A stretch of DNA of 6,919 bases, taken from contig JAPYQD010000039.1 in NCBI GenBank assembly GCA_029937335.1, positions 1 to 6,919 of the forward strand. The letters run 5' to 3'. The notes under the pieces are model-generated. The model did not search any database. It was not told the DNA's origin and saw only the letters and a list, made by a program, of their open reading frames with translations. Of this stretch, positions 1-5,734 are shown piece after piece (within the stretch, counting starts at the first letter, position 1; every line of letters starts with the position of its first letter). This DNA is from Gammaproteobacteria bacterium (GTDB lineage Bacteria > Pseudomonadota > Gammaproteobacteria > PS1 > Pseudothioglobaceae). The position numbers and the translations under genes are program-made.

Positions 1-1067
1 CATAAAACCGGCTTGTTAAATAAATCACCGACCATTTCTCTTACTAATGGCATACGTGTCGAACCACCAACCATAATCACGTCTTTAATATCACCCATTT
101 CCACTTCGGCATCTCTAACGGCGCGCTTGGTTAATAGCAAGGTGCGCTTAATCAAAGCTTTAGATAAAGACTCGAACTTAGTCTTGGTAATACGATAAGG
201 TGCCTCTATGCAGTCAAATTCGGCGTAATCACTTTGTGTTAGGGTTTCCTTCGCTGTACGTGCAAATTGCTTAATTTTCTGCATCTGCGTTGGTGTTAGC
301 TCACCTAAATCTAAGGTAGCAATGCAATCATCAATAATCAGCTGATCAAAGTCATCACCACCGAGTGCAGAGTCTCCGCCAGTGGCCAACACTTTAAATA
401 CACCTTTTTGAAAACTTAAAATAGAAACATCAAACGTACCACCACCTAAATCATAAATCGCATGAATACCGGCTTCACCTGATTCTAAGCCATAGGCAAC
501 AGCTGCTGCAGTCGGCTCGTTTAATAAACGTAGCGTATTTAAACCAGCTAAGGTTGCTGCATCTTTAGTGGCTTGACGCTGTGCATCGTTAAAATAAGCG
601 GGAACCGTAATCACAGCGCCAAGCAAATCTCCACCCAGCGCTTGTTCGGCTCTTTCTTTAAGTGATGATAAGATACTTGATGAGATTTCAACGGCGCTCA
701 AATCACCCATGGCTGTATGAAACAAAACATTGTTGCCATTTTCAACCAGTTGGTAAGGGCAATTCTTAAACTCAATCACTTCTTTGTAGCCCAAGCCCAT
801 AAATCGTTTAACCGAAACAATGGTATTGGTAGGGTCAGTTTTTGCATACGGACAAGCATCACAACCGACAGTGAGTTTGTTGTCTTTACCACAGTGAACA
901 ACCGATGGCAGAATCGCCTCATTATTCTCATCAGTTAAAATGGTGCTCACACCACTCATGACTGAAGCCACTAGTGAATTAGTCGTGCCTAAATCAATAC
1001 CGATTGCCAGTTTGTGCTGGTGTGGTACGCTTGATTGCCCCGGCTCTGATATTTGTAATAATGCCAT
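1..1067 (-). CDS. hscA: Fe-S cluster assembly chaperone HscA (Hsp70 family), N-terminal 355 residues, truncated by window edge
   Basis: HscA is the specialised cytosolic Hsp70 that, with HscB, drives transfer of the nascent Fe-S cluster from IscU to acceptor proteins using ATP. Only 355 codons are in the window; the E. coli protein is about 616 residues, so almost the whole ATPase domain is visible and the substrate-binding domain is outside. Seen motifs: phosphate-1 loop DLGTTNS at 25-31, VPAYF at 155-159, NEPTAAA at 183-189, phosphate-2 loop DLGGGTFD at 206-213, GGDSALGGDDFD shortly after, and the adenosine motif VGGSTR at 333-338. The ATG at 1065-1067 follows the hscB stop by 8 bases without a strong Shine-Dalgarno, which suggests translational coupling. 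The reading frame is open to the window edge with no frameshift. Position after hscB, and the GGDSALGGDDFD stretch typical of HscA, favour HscA over DnaK. Oddity: Cys59, Cys69, Cys72 and Cys103 cluster in the N-terminal lobe. Confidence 0.96.
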   Translation of the reverse strand, partial: MALLQISEPGQSSVPHQHKLAIGIDLGTTNSLVASVMSGVSTILTDENNEAILPSVVHCGKDNKLTVGCDACPYAKTDPTNTIVSVKRFMGLGYKEVIEFKNCPYQLVENGNNVLFHTAMGDLSAVEISSSILSSLKERAEQALGGDLLGAVITVPAYFNDAQRQATKDAATLAGLNTLRLLNEPTAAAVAYGLESGEAGIHAIYDLGGGTFDVSILSFQKGVFKVLATGGDSALGGDDFDQLIIDDCIATLDLGELTPTQMQKIKQFARTAKETLTQSDYAEFDCIEAPYRITKTKFESLSKALIKRTLLLTKRAVRDAEVEMGDIKDVIMVGGSTRMPLVREMVGDLFNKPVL

Positions 1068-1075
1068 ATTCTATT

Positions 1076-1588
1076 CTAAAGCCATTCGTCCATCAGTTGA
1101 TTGGCTTGTATATTCAACTGTGTATAAAACTTTAATTCTCTCACTAGGTTCTTAATTTTAGAAAAATCATCAAGCTCAAATAATTGGCTAATTTGTTCTA
1201 TATTTTGTGTCACCTTCTGACTCACTTGCTCAATAAAATCATCGAGCACTAATTCGTCTTTATCGACTTCTAACGATTCTAATTGCTCTCTTAAGGCGAT
1301 TTGATTCATTAAAAAGTCTATGTCCATTTGTGTGTCTTTCTCATCAAAGACATTAATGTCTTGTAGCTCTAACAAGTAGGTTGCTCGCAACAAAGGAGAT
1401 TTTAACGTGTCATACGCCGTATTGATAAGTGATGTGTTCTGTAGGGCAATAGATTTTTCTTTATCACTTTTAGTGACAAAATTATCCGGATGAAATACCG
1501 AAATTTGTGACTGATAAGCCTGCTCTAGGCTGGTTAAATCTATTGCAAAATCAGCATCTAAAGAGAATAACTCAAAGTAGTTTTGCAT
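1076..1588 (-). CDS. hscB: Fe-S cluster co-chaperone HscB (J-protein)
   Basis: HscB (Hsc20) is the J-domain partner of HscA; it binds IscU and presents it to the chaperone, stimulating HscA ATPase. The 170-residue length matches the family (E. coli 171). The N-terminal J domain opens with the typical QNYFELF and carries the invariant HPD tripeptide at residues 33-35. The C-terminal half (about 85-170) is a charged, helical region with heptad-like spacing, as expected of the three-helix IscU-binding domain. It sits 12 bases after iscA. The sequence just before its ATG (CTTCTTTCCACT) is pyrimidine-rich and lacks a Shine-Dalgarno, so its translation may depend on ribosomes finishing iscA. The start is fixed by alignment with other HscB N-termini. 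Sequence outside the J domain is diverged, as is normal for HscB. Confidence 0.95.
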   Translation of the reverse strand: MQNYFELFSLDADFAIDLTSLEQAYQSQISVFHPDNFVTKSDKEKSIALQNTSLINTAYDTLKSPLLRATYLLELQDINVFDEKDTQMDIDFLMNQIALREQLESLEVDKDELVLDDFIEQVSQKVTQNIEQISQLFELDDFSKIKNLVRELKFYTQLNIQANQLMDEWL

Positions 1589-1600
1589 AGTGGAAAGAAG

Positions 1601-1924
1601 CTAAACGGTGAATGATTCGCCGCAACCACATTCGGCCTTGGCATTCGGATTGTTAAATTCAAATCCTTCGTTTAAACCTTCTTTAACAAAATCAATCTCA
1701 GTGCCATCGATATAAATTAGACTCTTAGCATCAACAATTACCTTAACACCATTATCTTTAAAAATGGTATCGTCTTCATTGACAGCATCCACGAACTCAA
1801 TGTTATAACCTAAACCAGAACAGCCGGTGGTTTGCACAGACAAACGAATACCAACACCCGAACCACGACTGGACAAAAATCCCGCCATACGCTTAGATGC
1901 TTCTTTCGTTAATGTAATTGCCAT
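1601..1924 (-). CDS. iscA: Iron-sulfur cluster assembly protein IscA (A-type carrier)
   Basis: IscA is an A-type carrier that binds iron or an Fe-S cluster and passes it to apo-proteins, notably for [4Fe-4S] maturation. At 107 residues it is the size of E. coli IscA, and the three ligand cysteines fall at the same positions: Cys35 in the TTGCSGLGY stretch, and Cys99 and Cys101 in the C-terminal ECGCGESF motif. The ATG lies 11 bases after the iscU stop with an AAAGG ribosome binding site overlapping the end of iscU. Placement between iscU and hscB separates it from the paralogues ErpA and SufA, which share the motif. No anomaly is seen. Confidence 0.97.
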   Translation of the reverse strand: MAITLTKEASKRMAGFLSSRGSGVGIRLSVQTTGCSGLGYNIEFVDAVNEDDTIFKDNGVKVIVDAKSLIYIDGTEIDFVKEGLNEGFEFNNPNAKAECGCGESFTV

Positions 1925-1935
1925 TTTATCAACCT

Positions 1936-2313
1936 TTAGGCTTTGCTCTTAATGTCGTTAATCGCAGCTTTAATTGCATCTTCAGCTAATACTGAACAGT
2001 GAATCTTAACTGGAGGTAGTGCTAACTCTTCAGCAATGTCAGTGTTTTTAATTTCTGCAGCTTCATCTAGTGTCTTGCCTTTAACCCATTCGGTTAATAG
2101 CGAACTTGATGCAATAGCCGAACCACAACCATAAGTTTTGAATTTTGCATCTTCAATCACACCTTCATCATTAATTTGAATTTGTAAGCGCATTACATCA
2201 CCACAAGCCGGTGCACCGACCATACCAGTACCTACGTTTTTTGCGTCTTTATCTAATACACCCACATTGCGTGGATTTTCATAATGATCGAGTACTTTTT
2301 CACCATATGCCAT
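1936..2313 (-). CDS. iscU: Fe-S cluster scaffold protein IscU
   Basis: IscU is the scaffold on which [2Fe-2S] clusters are built from IscS-derived sulfur and iron. The 125-residue protein keeps all the functional residues at E. coli numbering: Cys37 and Asp39 in the GAPACGD motif, Cys63 in YGCGSAIASSS, and His105-Cys106 in KIHCSVLAEDA. The LPPVK motif recognised by the HscA substrate-binding domain is intact at 99-103. A strong AGGAG ribosome binding site (2321-2325) precedes the ATG. It follows iscS after a 76-base gap that is the longest within the operon and contains a small hairpin. The complete motif set makes this the classic scaffold and not a NifU-type or SufU-type protein. Confidence 0.98.
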   Translation of the reverse strand: MAYGEKVLDHYENPRNVGVLDKDAKNVGTGMVGAPACGDVMRLQIQINDEGVIEDAKFKTYGCGSAIASSSLLTEWVKGKTLDEAAEIKNTDIAEELALPPVKIHCSVLAEDAIKAAINDIKSKA

Positions 2314-2344
2314 CTTATTTCTCCTAATAATCTCTTGTTGTCAT

Positions 2345-2365
2345 TCTAACCCTTTATCGGCTAGA
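2345..2365 (-). other. Small inverted repeat (RNA hairpin) in the iscS-iscU gap
   Basis: Read on the minus strand, TCTAGCC (2365-2359) can pair with GGTTAGA (2351-2345) across a 7-base loop, giving a 7-bp stem with one G-U pair. No run of T follows, so it is not a normal intrinsic terminator. It lies in the longest gap of the operon, 31 bases upstream of the iscU start. It could affect mRNA processing or stability between the iscRS and iscUA parts, or it may be chance in AT-rich DNA. Confidence 0.3.
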
Positions 2366-2389
2366 TAATCCTTGTATTTTGTATAGTAA

Positions 2390-3604
2390 TTAGTGTGCAG
2401 CCCACTCAACTTTACTCAAGTCTACACCGTCTTTAAACATATCCCATAATGGCGATAAATCACGTAATTTTTGCACCTTGTCGCGTACCAATACAATAGC
2501 CTTATCAATATCTGCTTCAGTCGTGTAACGACCAATACTAAAACGAATAGAGCTGTGTGCTAGTTCATCATTCAAACCTAGAGCGCGTAATACATACGAT
2601 GGCTCAAGACTGGCTGATGTACAAGCAGAGCCAGAAGACACCGCAATAGAGTTAATTGCCATCATTAATGACTCACCCTCTACATAGTTAAAGCTAATGT
2701 TAAGATTGCCTGGAATACGTTGCTCTAAATCACCATTGACTTGCACCTCTTCCATGTCAGCAAAACCCGCTAACAAACGATCACGTAACACTTTAAATCT
2801 TGCATTTTCTTCCACCATCTCTGCCTCAGCAATAGCAAAAGCCTCACCCATGCCAACAATTTGGTGCGTAGCTAAGGTGCCTGAACGCATACCACGCTCA
2901 TGACCACCGCCATGCATTTGCGCTTCGATACGAACACGTGGCTTACGGCGAACATACAAAGCACCCATGCCTTTAGGGCCGTAAATTTTATGTGCTGAAA
3001 AACTCATTAGATCAACCGGTAGTGTTGATAAATCAATCGCCACCTTACCGGCAGATTGCGCCGCATCAACGTGGAAAAATACTTTACGCTCACGACAAAT
3101 GTTACCAATAGCTTCAATATCTTGAATCACGCCAATTTCGTTATTCACGTGCATGATAGAGACTAATAATGTTTGATCAGTAATCGCAGCCTTTAAAACC
3201 TCTAAATCCAACAAACCATTCGGCATTGGGTCTAAATAAGTCACTTCATAACCTTCCCTTTCTAGCTGACGACATGTATCTAATACGGCTTTATGTTCAG
3301 TTTTAAGGGTAACAATATGGTTACCTTTTTTCTTATAAAAATGGGCAATACCTTTAATTGCTAAGTTGTCTGATTCAGTGGCACCTGAAGTCCAAACAAT
3401 CTCTCTTGGGTCTGCACCCACCAAGCTAGCCACTTGCTTTCTGGCTTTTTTCACTGCGGTATCTGCCTGCCAGCCGTAATAATGAGAATTCGAAGCTGGG
3501 TTGCCAAAATCGCCATCCATGGTTAAGTATTTCATCATCATCGAAGCAACACGCTGATCAACAGGTGTGGTTGCTGAATAATCCATATAAGTAGGTACTG
3601 ACAT
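2390..3604 (-). CDS. iscS: Cysteine desulfurase IscS
   Basis: IscS is a pyridoxal-phosphate enzyme that converts L-cysteine to alanine and holds the sulfur as a persulfide for IscU, tRNA thiolation enzymes and other acceptors. The protein has 404 residues, the same as E. coli IscS, and is colinear with it throughout. His104 (TEHK), Asp180 (HVDAAQS), the PLP lysine Lys206 (SFSAHKIYG) and the catalytic loop Cys328 (SSGSACTSASLEPS) all fall at E. coli numbers. The C-terminal segment, which in E. coli contacts IscU and other partners, is intact and ends in EWAAH. The ATG comes 5 bases after the iscR stop, with an AAAGGA ribosome binding site inside the last iscR codons (3616-3621). The group I type and operon position exclude SufS and point to the housekeeping enzyme, which also supplies TtcA-type proteins. 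Confidence 0.99.
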   Translation of the reverse strand: MSVPTYMDYSATTPVDQRVASMMMKYLTMDGDFGNPASNSHYYGWQADTAVKKARKQVASLVGADPREIVWTSGATESDNLAIKGIAHFYKKKGNHIVTLKTEHKAVLDTCRQLEREGYEVTYLDPMPNGLLDLEVLKAAITDQTLLVSIMHVNNEIGVIQDIEAIGNICRERKVFFHVDAAQSAGKVAIDLSTLPVDLMSFSAHKIYGPKGMGALYVRRKPRVRIEAQMHGGGHERGMRSGTLATHQIVGMGEAFAIAEAEMVEENARFKVLRDRLLAGFADMEEVQVNGDLEQRIPGNLNISFNYVEGESLMMAINSIAVSSGSACTSASLEPSYVLRALGLNDELAHSSIRFSIGRYTTEADIDKAIVLVRDKVQKLRDLSPLWDMFKDGVDLSKVEWAAH

Positions 3605-3609
3605 ATTCT

Positions 3610-4029
3610 TTATAGTCCTTTGTTTAATTGGTGATCATCGATCACTTGTTGTAAATTCTTACTGCTTAAAAATGTTCTAATTTGGTCGCTCACTTCACAC
3701 CAAAGCTGGTGAGAAATACACTGTTTACCACTATGACAAGTACTCATTCCTTTGCAACGACGAAGATCAATGTTTTCATCAACCGCTTCAATAATTTGCG
3801 TCAAAGTAATGTCTTCAGCTGCTGTATCTAACAGGTAACCGCCGCCAGGTCCACGCACACTTTTAACCAGTGCGGCTTTTCTAAGTTTGGCGAATAATTG
3901 TTCAAGATAAGACAACGAGATGTTTTGTCTTTGCGAGATAATATCGAGCGTAATAGGCTTTCCAGTACTATTAGATGCTAGATCTAACATGGCTGTTACA
4001 GCATAACGGCCTTTTGTTGTTAATTGCAT
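3610..4029 (-). CDS. iscR: Fe-S cluster-sensing transcriptional regulator IscR (Rrf2 family)
   Basis: IscR is a dimeric winged-helix regulator that, with a [2Fe-2S] cluster bound, represses the isc operon and so adjusts cluster synthesis to demand. The N-terminal DNA-binding domain (1-65) includes the Rrf2 hallmarks TTKGRYAVTAMLDLA, the helix ISLSYLEQLFAKLRKA and the wing SVRGPGGGYLL. The cluster ligands Cys92, Cys98, Cys104 and His107 match E. coli IscR exactly in number and spacing. At 139 residues it lacks the roughly 20-residue C-terminal tail of the 162-residue E. coli protein; that tail is variable, so function should be intact. It is the first gene of the operon, with an AAGGA ribosome binding site (4035-4039), and is preceded by a promoter overlapping its probable own operator. 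Confidence 0.97.
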   Translation of the reverse strand: MQLTTKGRYAVTAMLDLASNSTGKPITLDIISQRQNISLSYLEQLFAKLRKAALVKSVRGPGGGYLLDTAAEDITLTQIIEAVDENIDLRRCKGMSTCHSGKQCISHQLWCEVSDQIRTFLSSKNLQQVIDDHQLNKGL

Positions 4030-4058
4030 ACTAGTCCTTAGTTTTTTAACAGGATATT

Positions 4059-4088
4059 ATTATATACTTAACCGAGTATTTTAGTCAA
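4059..4088 (-). promoter_or_regulatory. Sigma70-type promoter of the isc operon
   Basis: On the minus strand a -35 box TTGACT (4088-4083) and a perfect -10 box TATAAT (4064-4059) are separated by 18 bases. Transcription would begin near 4052, leaving a leader of about 23 bases containing an AAGGA ribosome binding site before the iscR ATG. The promoter sits in the 117-base gap after cysE, and no good terminator precedes it, so some read-through from cysE is possible. The -35 box lies inside the probable IscR site, the arrangement expected for autorepression. Confidence 0.8.
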
Positions 4089-4092
4089 GTAA
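4068..4092 (-). promoter_or_regulatory. Probable type 1 IscR binding site over the iscR promoter
   Basis: Read on the minus strand from 4092 to 4068, the bases include CTTGACTAAAATACTCGG. Compared with the recalled 25-base type 1 IscR consensus (left half ATASYYGACTR, centre WWW, right half YAGTCRRSTAT), 21 of 25 positions agree; the mismatches are at positions 1, 17, 22 and 25. Type 1 sites are bound only by the cluster-loaded form. The site covers the -35 box and most of the spacer. A further partial half-site (ATACTCGGTTA, 4078-4068) overlaps it toward the -10 box. The comparison was made by eye against a remembered consensus. Confidence 0.7.
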
Positions 4093-4146
4093 AAAACCAT
4101 GCTTTTTGTAAGGATGTAAGTTGTAGTAAAAAATAACTTGAAAGAC

Positions 4147-4845
4147 TTATTTGCTTTCGATTTCTAGCTTATCAACATCGATATCATCTTGGTCTTTAAT
4201 ATCCAGTTTTTTAGAGACGATATTGAGTTGTTCGTCCATATCGTGAATATGTGACAAAATTGAATTAATGGCTTTAACAGTAGGGTCATCAACATCTGTA
4301 CCCACTGCATAAGATTCAAAATGATCAGTTTGCGTTTTAGAATCTTTCAACACACGTGCAGGCACACCAACGACAGTTTGAGCGTTATCAACGGATTTGA
4401 CCACCACTGAATTAGAGCCGACGCGTACATTATCACCCAAAGTAATAGGGCCCAAAATTTTAGCACCAGCGCCAATCACCACATTATTACCTAAGGTTGG
4501 ATGGCGCTTGCCTTTTTTCCAAGTGGTACCACCTAAAGTAACCCCATGATAAAGCGTACAATCATCGCCAATTTGCGACGTTTCACCGATGACAACACCC
4601 ATACCATGGTCGATAAAGAAGCGTCGACCAATCACCGCACCGGGGTGGATTTCAATACCCGTAATCCACCTAGCTAACATTGAGATAAATCTAGCTAACC
4701 ACTTTAGCTTTAACAACCATAGGCGGTGCGTCAGACGATAAAACAGCATCGCCTGCACGCCCGAATAACAAGTAATTACCTCAAAAGTATTTCTTGCCGC
4801 GGGGTCGCGATCAAATACACTTTGAATGTCTTCAATAAATTTCAT
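4147..4845 (-). CDS. cysE: Serine O-acetyltransferase (short-form CysE)
   Basis: CysE transfers acetyl from acetyl-CoA to L-serine, giving O-acetylserine, the committed step of cysteine synthesis in the cytosol. The 232-residue protein is of the short form, lacking much of the N-terminal helical region of the 273-residue E. coli enzyme. A helical region (1-60) begins with the typical EDIQSVFDRDPAARNTFEV, followed by a left-handed beta-helix of hexapeptide repeats (about 63-165). The Asp79-His80 pair and Arg114-His115 match E. coli Asp157-His158 and Arg192-His193; the position of E. coli Asp143 is Glu65 here (GIEIHPGA). After VGVPARVLK comes a helical, acidic tail ending in EIESK instead of the C-terminal isoleucine that docks into CysK. 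An in-frame TGA at 4860-4858 fixes the ATG at 4845-4843; no Shine-Dalgarno is seen. It lies directly upstream of iscR, as cysE2 does in Azotobacter, so it probably feeds cysteine to IscS. Confidence 0.95.
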   Translation of the reverse strand: MKFIEDIQSVFDRDPAARNTFEVITCYSGVQAMLFYRLTHRLWLLKLKWLARFISMLARWITGIEIHPGAVIGRRFFIDHGMGVVIGETSQIGDDCTLYHGVTLGGTTWKKGKRHPTLGNNVVIGAGAKILGPITLGDNVRVGSNSVVVKSVDNAQTVVGVPARVLKDSKTQTDHFESYAVGTDVDDPTVKAINSILSHIHDMDEQLNIVSKKLDIKDQDDIDVDKLEIESK

Positions 4846-4851
4846 GGGCAG

Positions 4852-4857
4852 ATTATA
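4852..4857 (-). promoter_or_regulatory. TATAAT -10 box directly before cysE
   Basis: A perfect TATAAT lies at 4857-4852 on the minus strand, with only CTGCCC between it and the cysE ATG. A start of transcription about 7 bases downstream would fall on or next to the A of the ATG, giving a leaderless mRNA. The best -35 candidate at 17-base spacing, TTAAGT (4880-4875), is poor. Lack of a Shine-Dalgarno before cysE is consistent with this reading, but a chance TATAAT in AT-rich DNA and read-through from the acyltransferase gene remain possible. Confidence 0.4.
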
Positions 4858-4894
4858 TCATAGAGCACTTATAAACTTAATAAGGCATCTTTAA

Positions 4895-5734
4895 TCAATA
4901 ATCAATAACGGATCTAAAACGTTTATAGCTCCATAAATATTGTTCAGGTTTGGTCCTAACCAAACTTTCGATCACCTGATTCATCAACGCCACATCATCT
5001 TTAAGTTCGCCAGAATCTGACAAAATATTCACCGGCTCTAAGTTTAATTCATAGCCTTTACCTTTTTCTAATCGAGTTGCCCAAGTTAACAACACTTTGG
5101 CATTATTCTTTCTAACAAGCTTAGCCAGTAGTGTCATAGTGCGTGCATCATGATTAAAAAATGGCGCCAAGATACTGCCCTCTTCCCCAGGATCTTGATC
5201 TGGCAAGATACCAATTAAATCACCTTTAGATAAGGCACGCTGTAATTTAATAACACCTTTTTTATCGGCCGTTGCCATCGACAAATCACCCTGTTGTCTT
5301 TTAGAAATCAAACAATCTTCTTGTTGTGGATTTCTAAGCGGTTTGTACAAAAAAACAACCGGAGTATTTAATGAAAGCACGCGACCTGTAATCTCCCAAC
5401 AGCCAAAATGTGGTACCAATAAAATAACCGGTGAGTCACTCTTTAAATGCGCCATACCTGTTGTCTTAGTAATGTACGTGGCATTATTTTTAAAGCTATT
5501 AAACCAAATAAAGCCAGATTCGCTCAAGCCTTTGCCGGTTTCAATTAGAGATTTTTTAACAAGATTTTGTTGCTCTGTCTCGCTCAAATCAGGAAAACAA
5601 GTTTGTATGTTTTTACTTACAACCTTTTTAGAATCACTGTTTGTCAAATACAAATATCGACCAATCATAGCGCCAATAAAATGATTAACCCTAAGCGGTA
5701 AAATCGAGAAAAAAGTTAAAATAAATTTAATCAT
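4895..5734 (-). CDS. lpxL: LpxL/HtrB-family lipid A late acyltransferase
   Basis: Members of this family sit on the inner face of the cytoplasmic membrane and add a secondary acyl chain from acyl-ACP to the lipid A precursor. The 279-residue protein is a little shorter than E. coli LpxL (306). It starts with a hydrophobic anchor (about 2-31). The catalytic HX4E motif is His109-Glu114 in VPHFGCWE. Further conserved elements are LYKPLRNP (129-136), the region DKKGVIKLQRALSKGD (157-172), and GILPDQDPGEEG (175-186), leading to APFF. The C-terminus has the family PEQYLWSYKRFR. The gene overlaps the end of ttcA by 8 bases (ATGATTAA) and has a good AAGGA ribosome binding site (5743-5747) inside ttcA. 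The family is clear; whether it is LpxL, LpxM or LpxP, and which chain it adds, cannot be told from the sequence. It has no evident link to sulfur metabolism. Confidence 0.88.
   Translation of the reverse strand: MIKFILTFFSILPLRVNHFIGAMIGRYLYLTNSDSKKVVSKNIQTCFPDLSETEQQNLVKKSLIETGKGLSESGFIWFNSFKNNATYITKTTGMAHLKSDSPVILLVPHFGCWEITGRVLSLNTPVVFLYKPLRNPQQEDCLISKRQQGDLSMATADKKGVIKLQRALSKGDLIGILPDQDPGEEGSILAPFFNHDARTMTLLAKLVRKNNAKVLLTWATRLEKGKGYELNLEPVNILSDSGELKDDVALMNQVIESLVRTKPEQYLWSYKRFRSVIDY

Noticed and set aside
13..198. Short plus-strand open frame opposite hscA
   Set aside because: It lies wholly antisense to the conserved HscA ATPase domain, has no recognisable domain, and is low-complexity Ser/Thr/Ile-rich; a shadow frame.
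717..1155. Two plus-strand open frames (717-938 and 940-1155) opposite hscA and the end of hscB
   Set aside because: Antisense to well-conserved HscA sequence, no family resemblance, no convincing ribosome binding site.
2697..2903. Plus-strand open frame opposite iscS
   Set aside because: Antisense to the highly conserved IscS; composition looks like a reversed-frame shadow.
4091..4140. Possible intrinsic terminator after cysE
   Set aside because: Only short stems are available (AAGTT/AACTT and an A-run against a T-run, AAAAA/TTTTT); no GC-rich stem followed by a T tract.
4866..4886. Inverted repeat CTTAT/ATAAG between the acyltransferase gene and cysE
   Set aside because: A 5-bp AU-rich stem with no T tract is too weak to be a terminator and is expected by chance in this base composition.
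5343..5684. 113-codon plus-strand open frame opposite the acyltransferase gene
   Set aside because: Longest of the antisense frames, but lies entirely inside the acyltransferase gene, which has intact family motifs; no domain seen in the antisense product.
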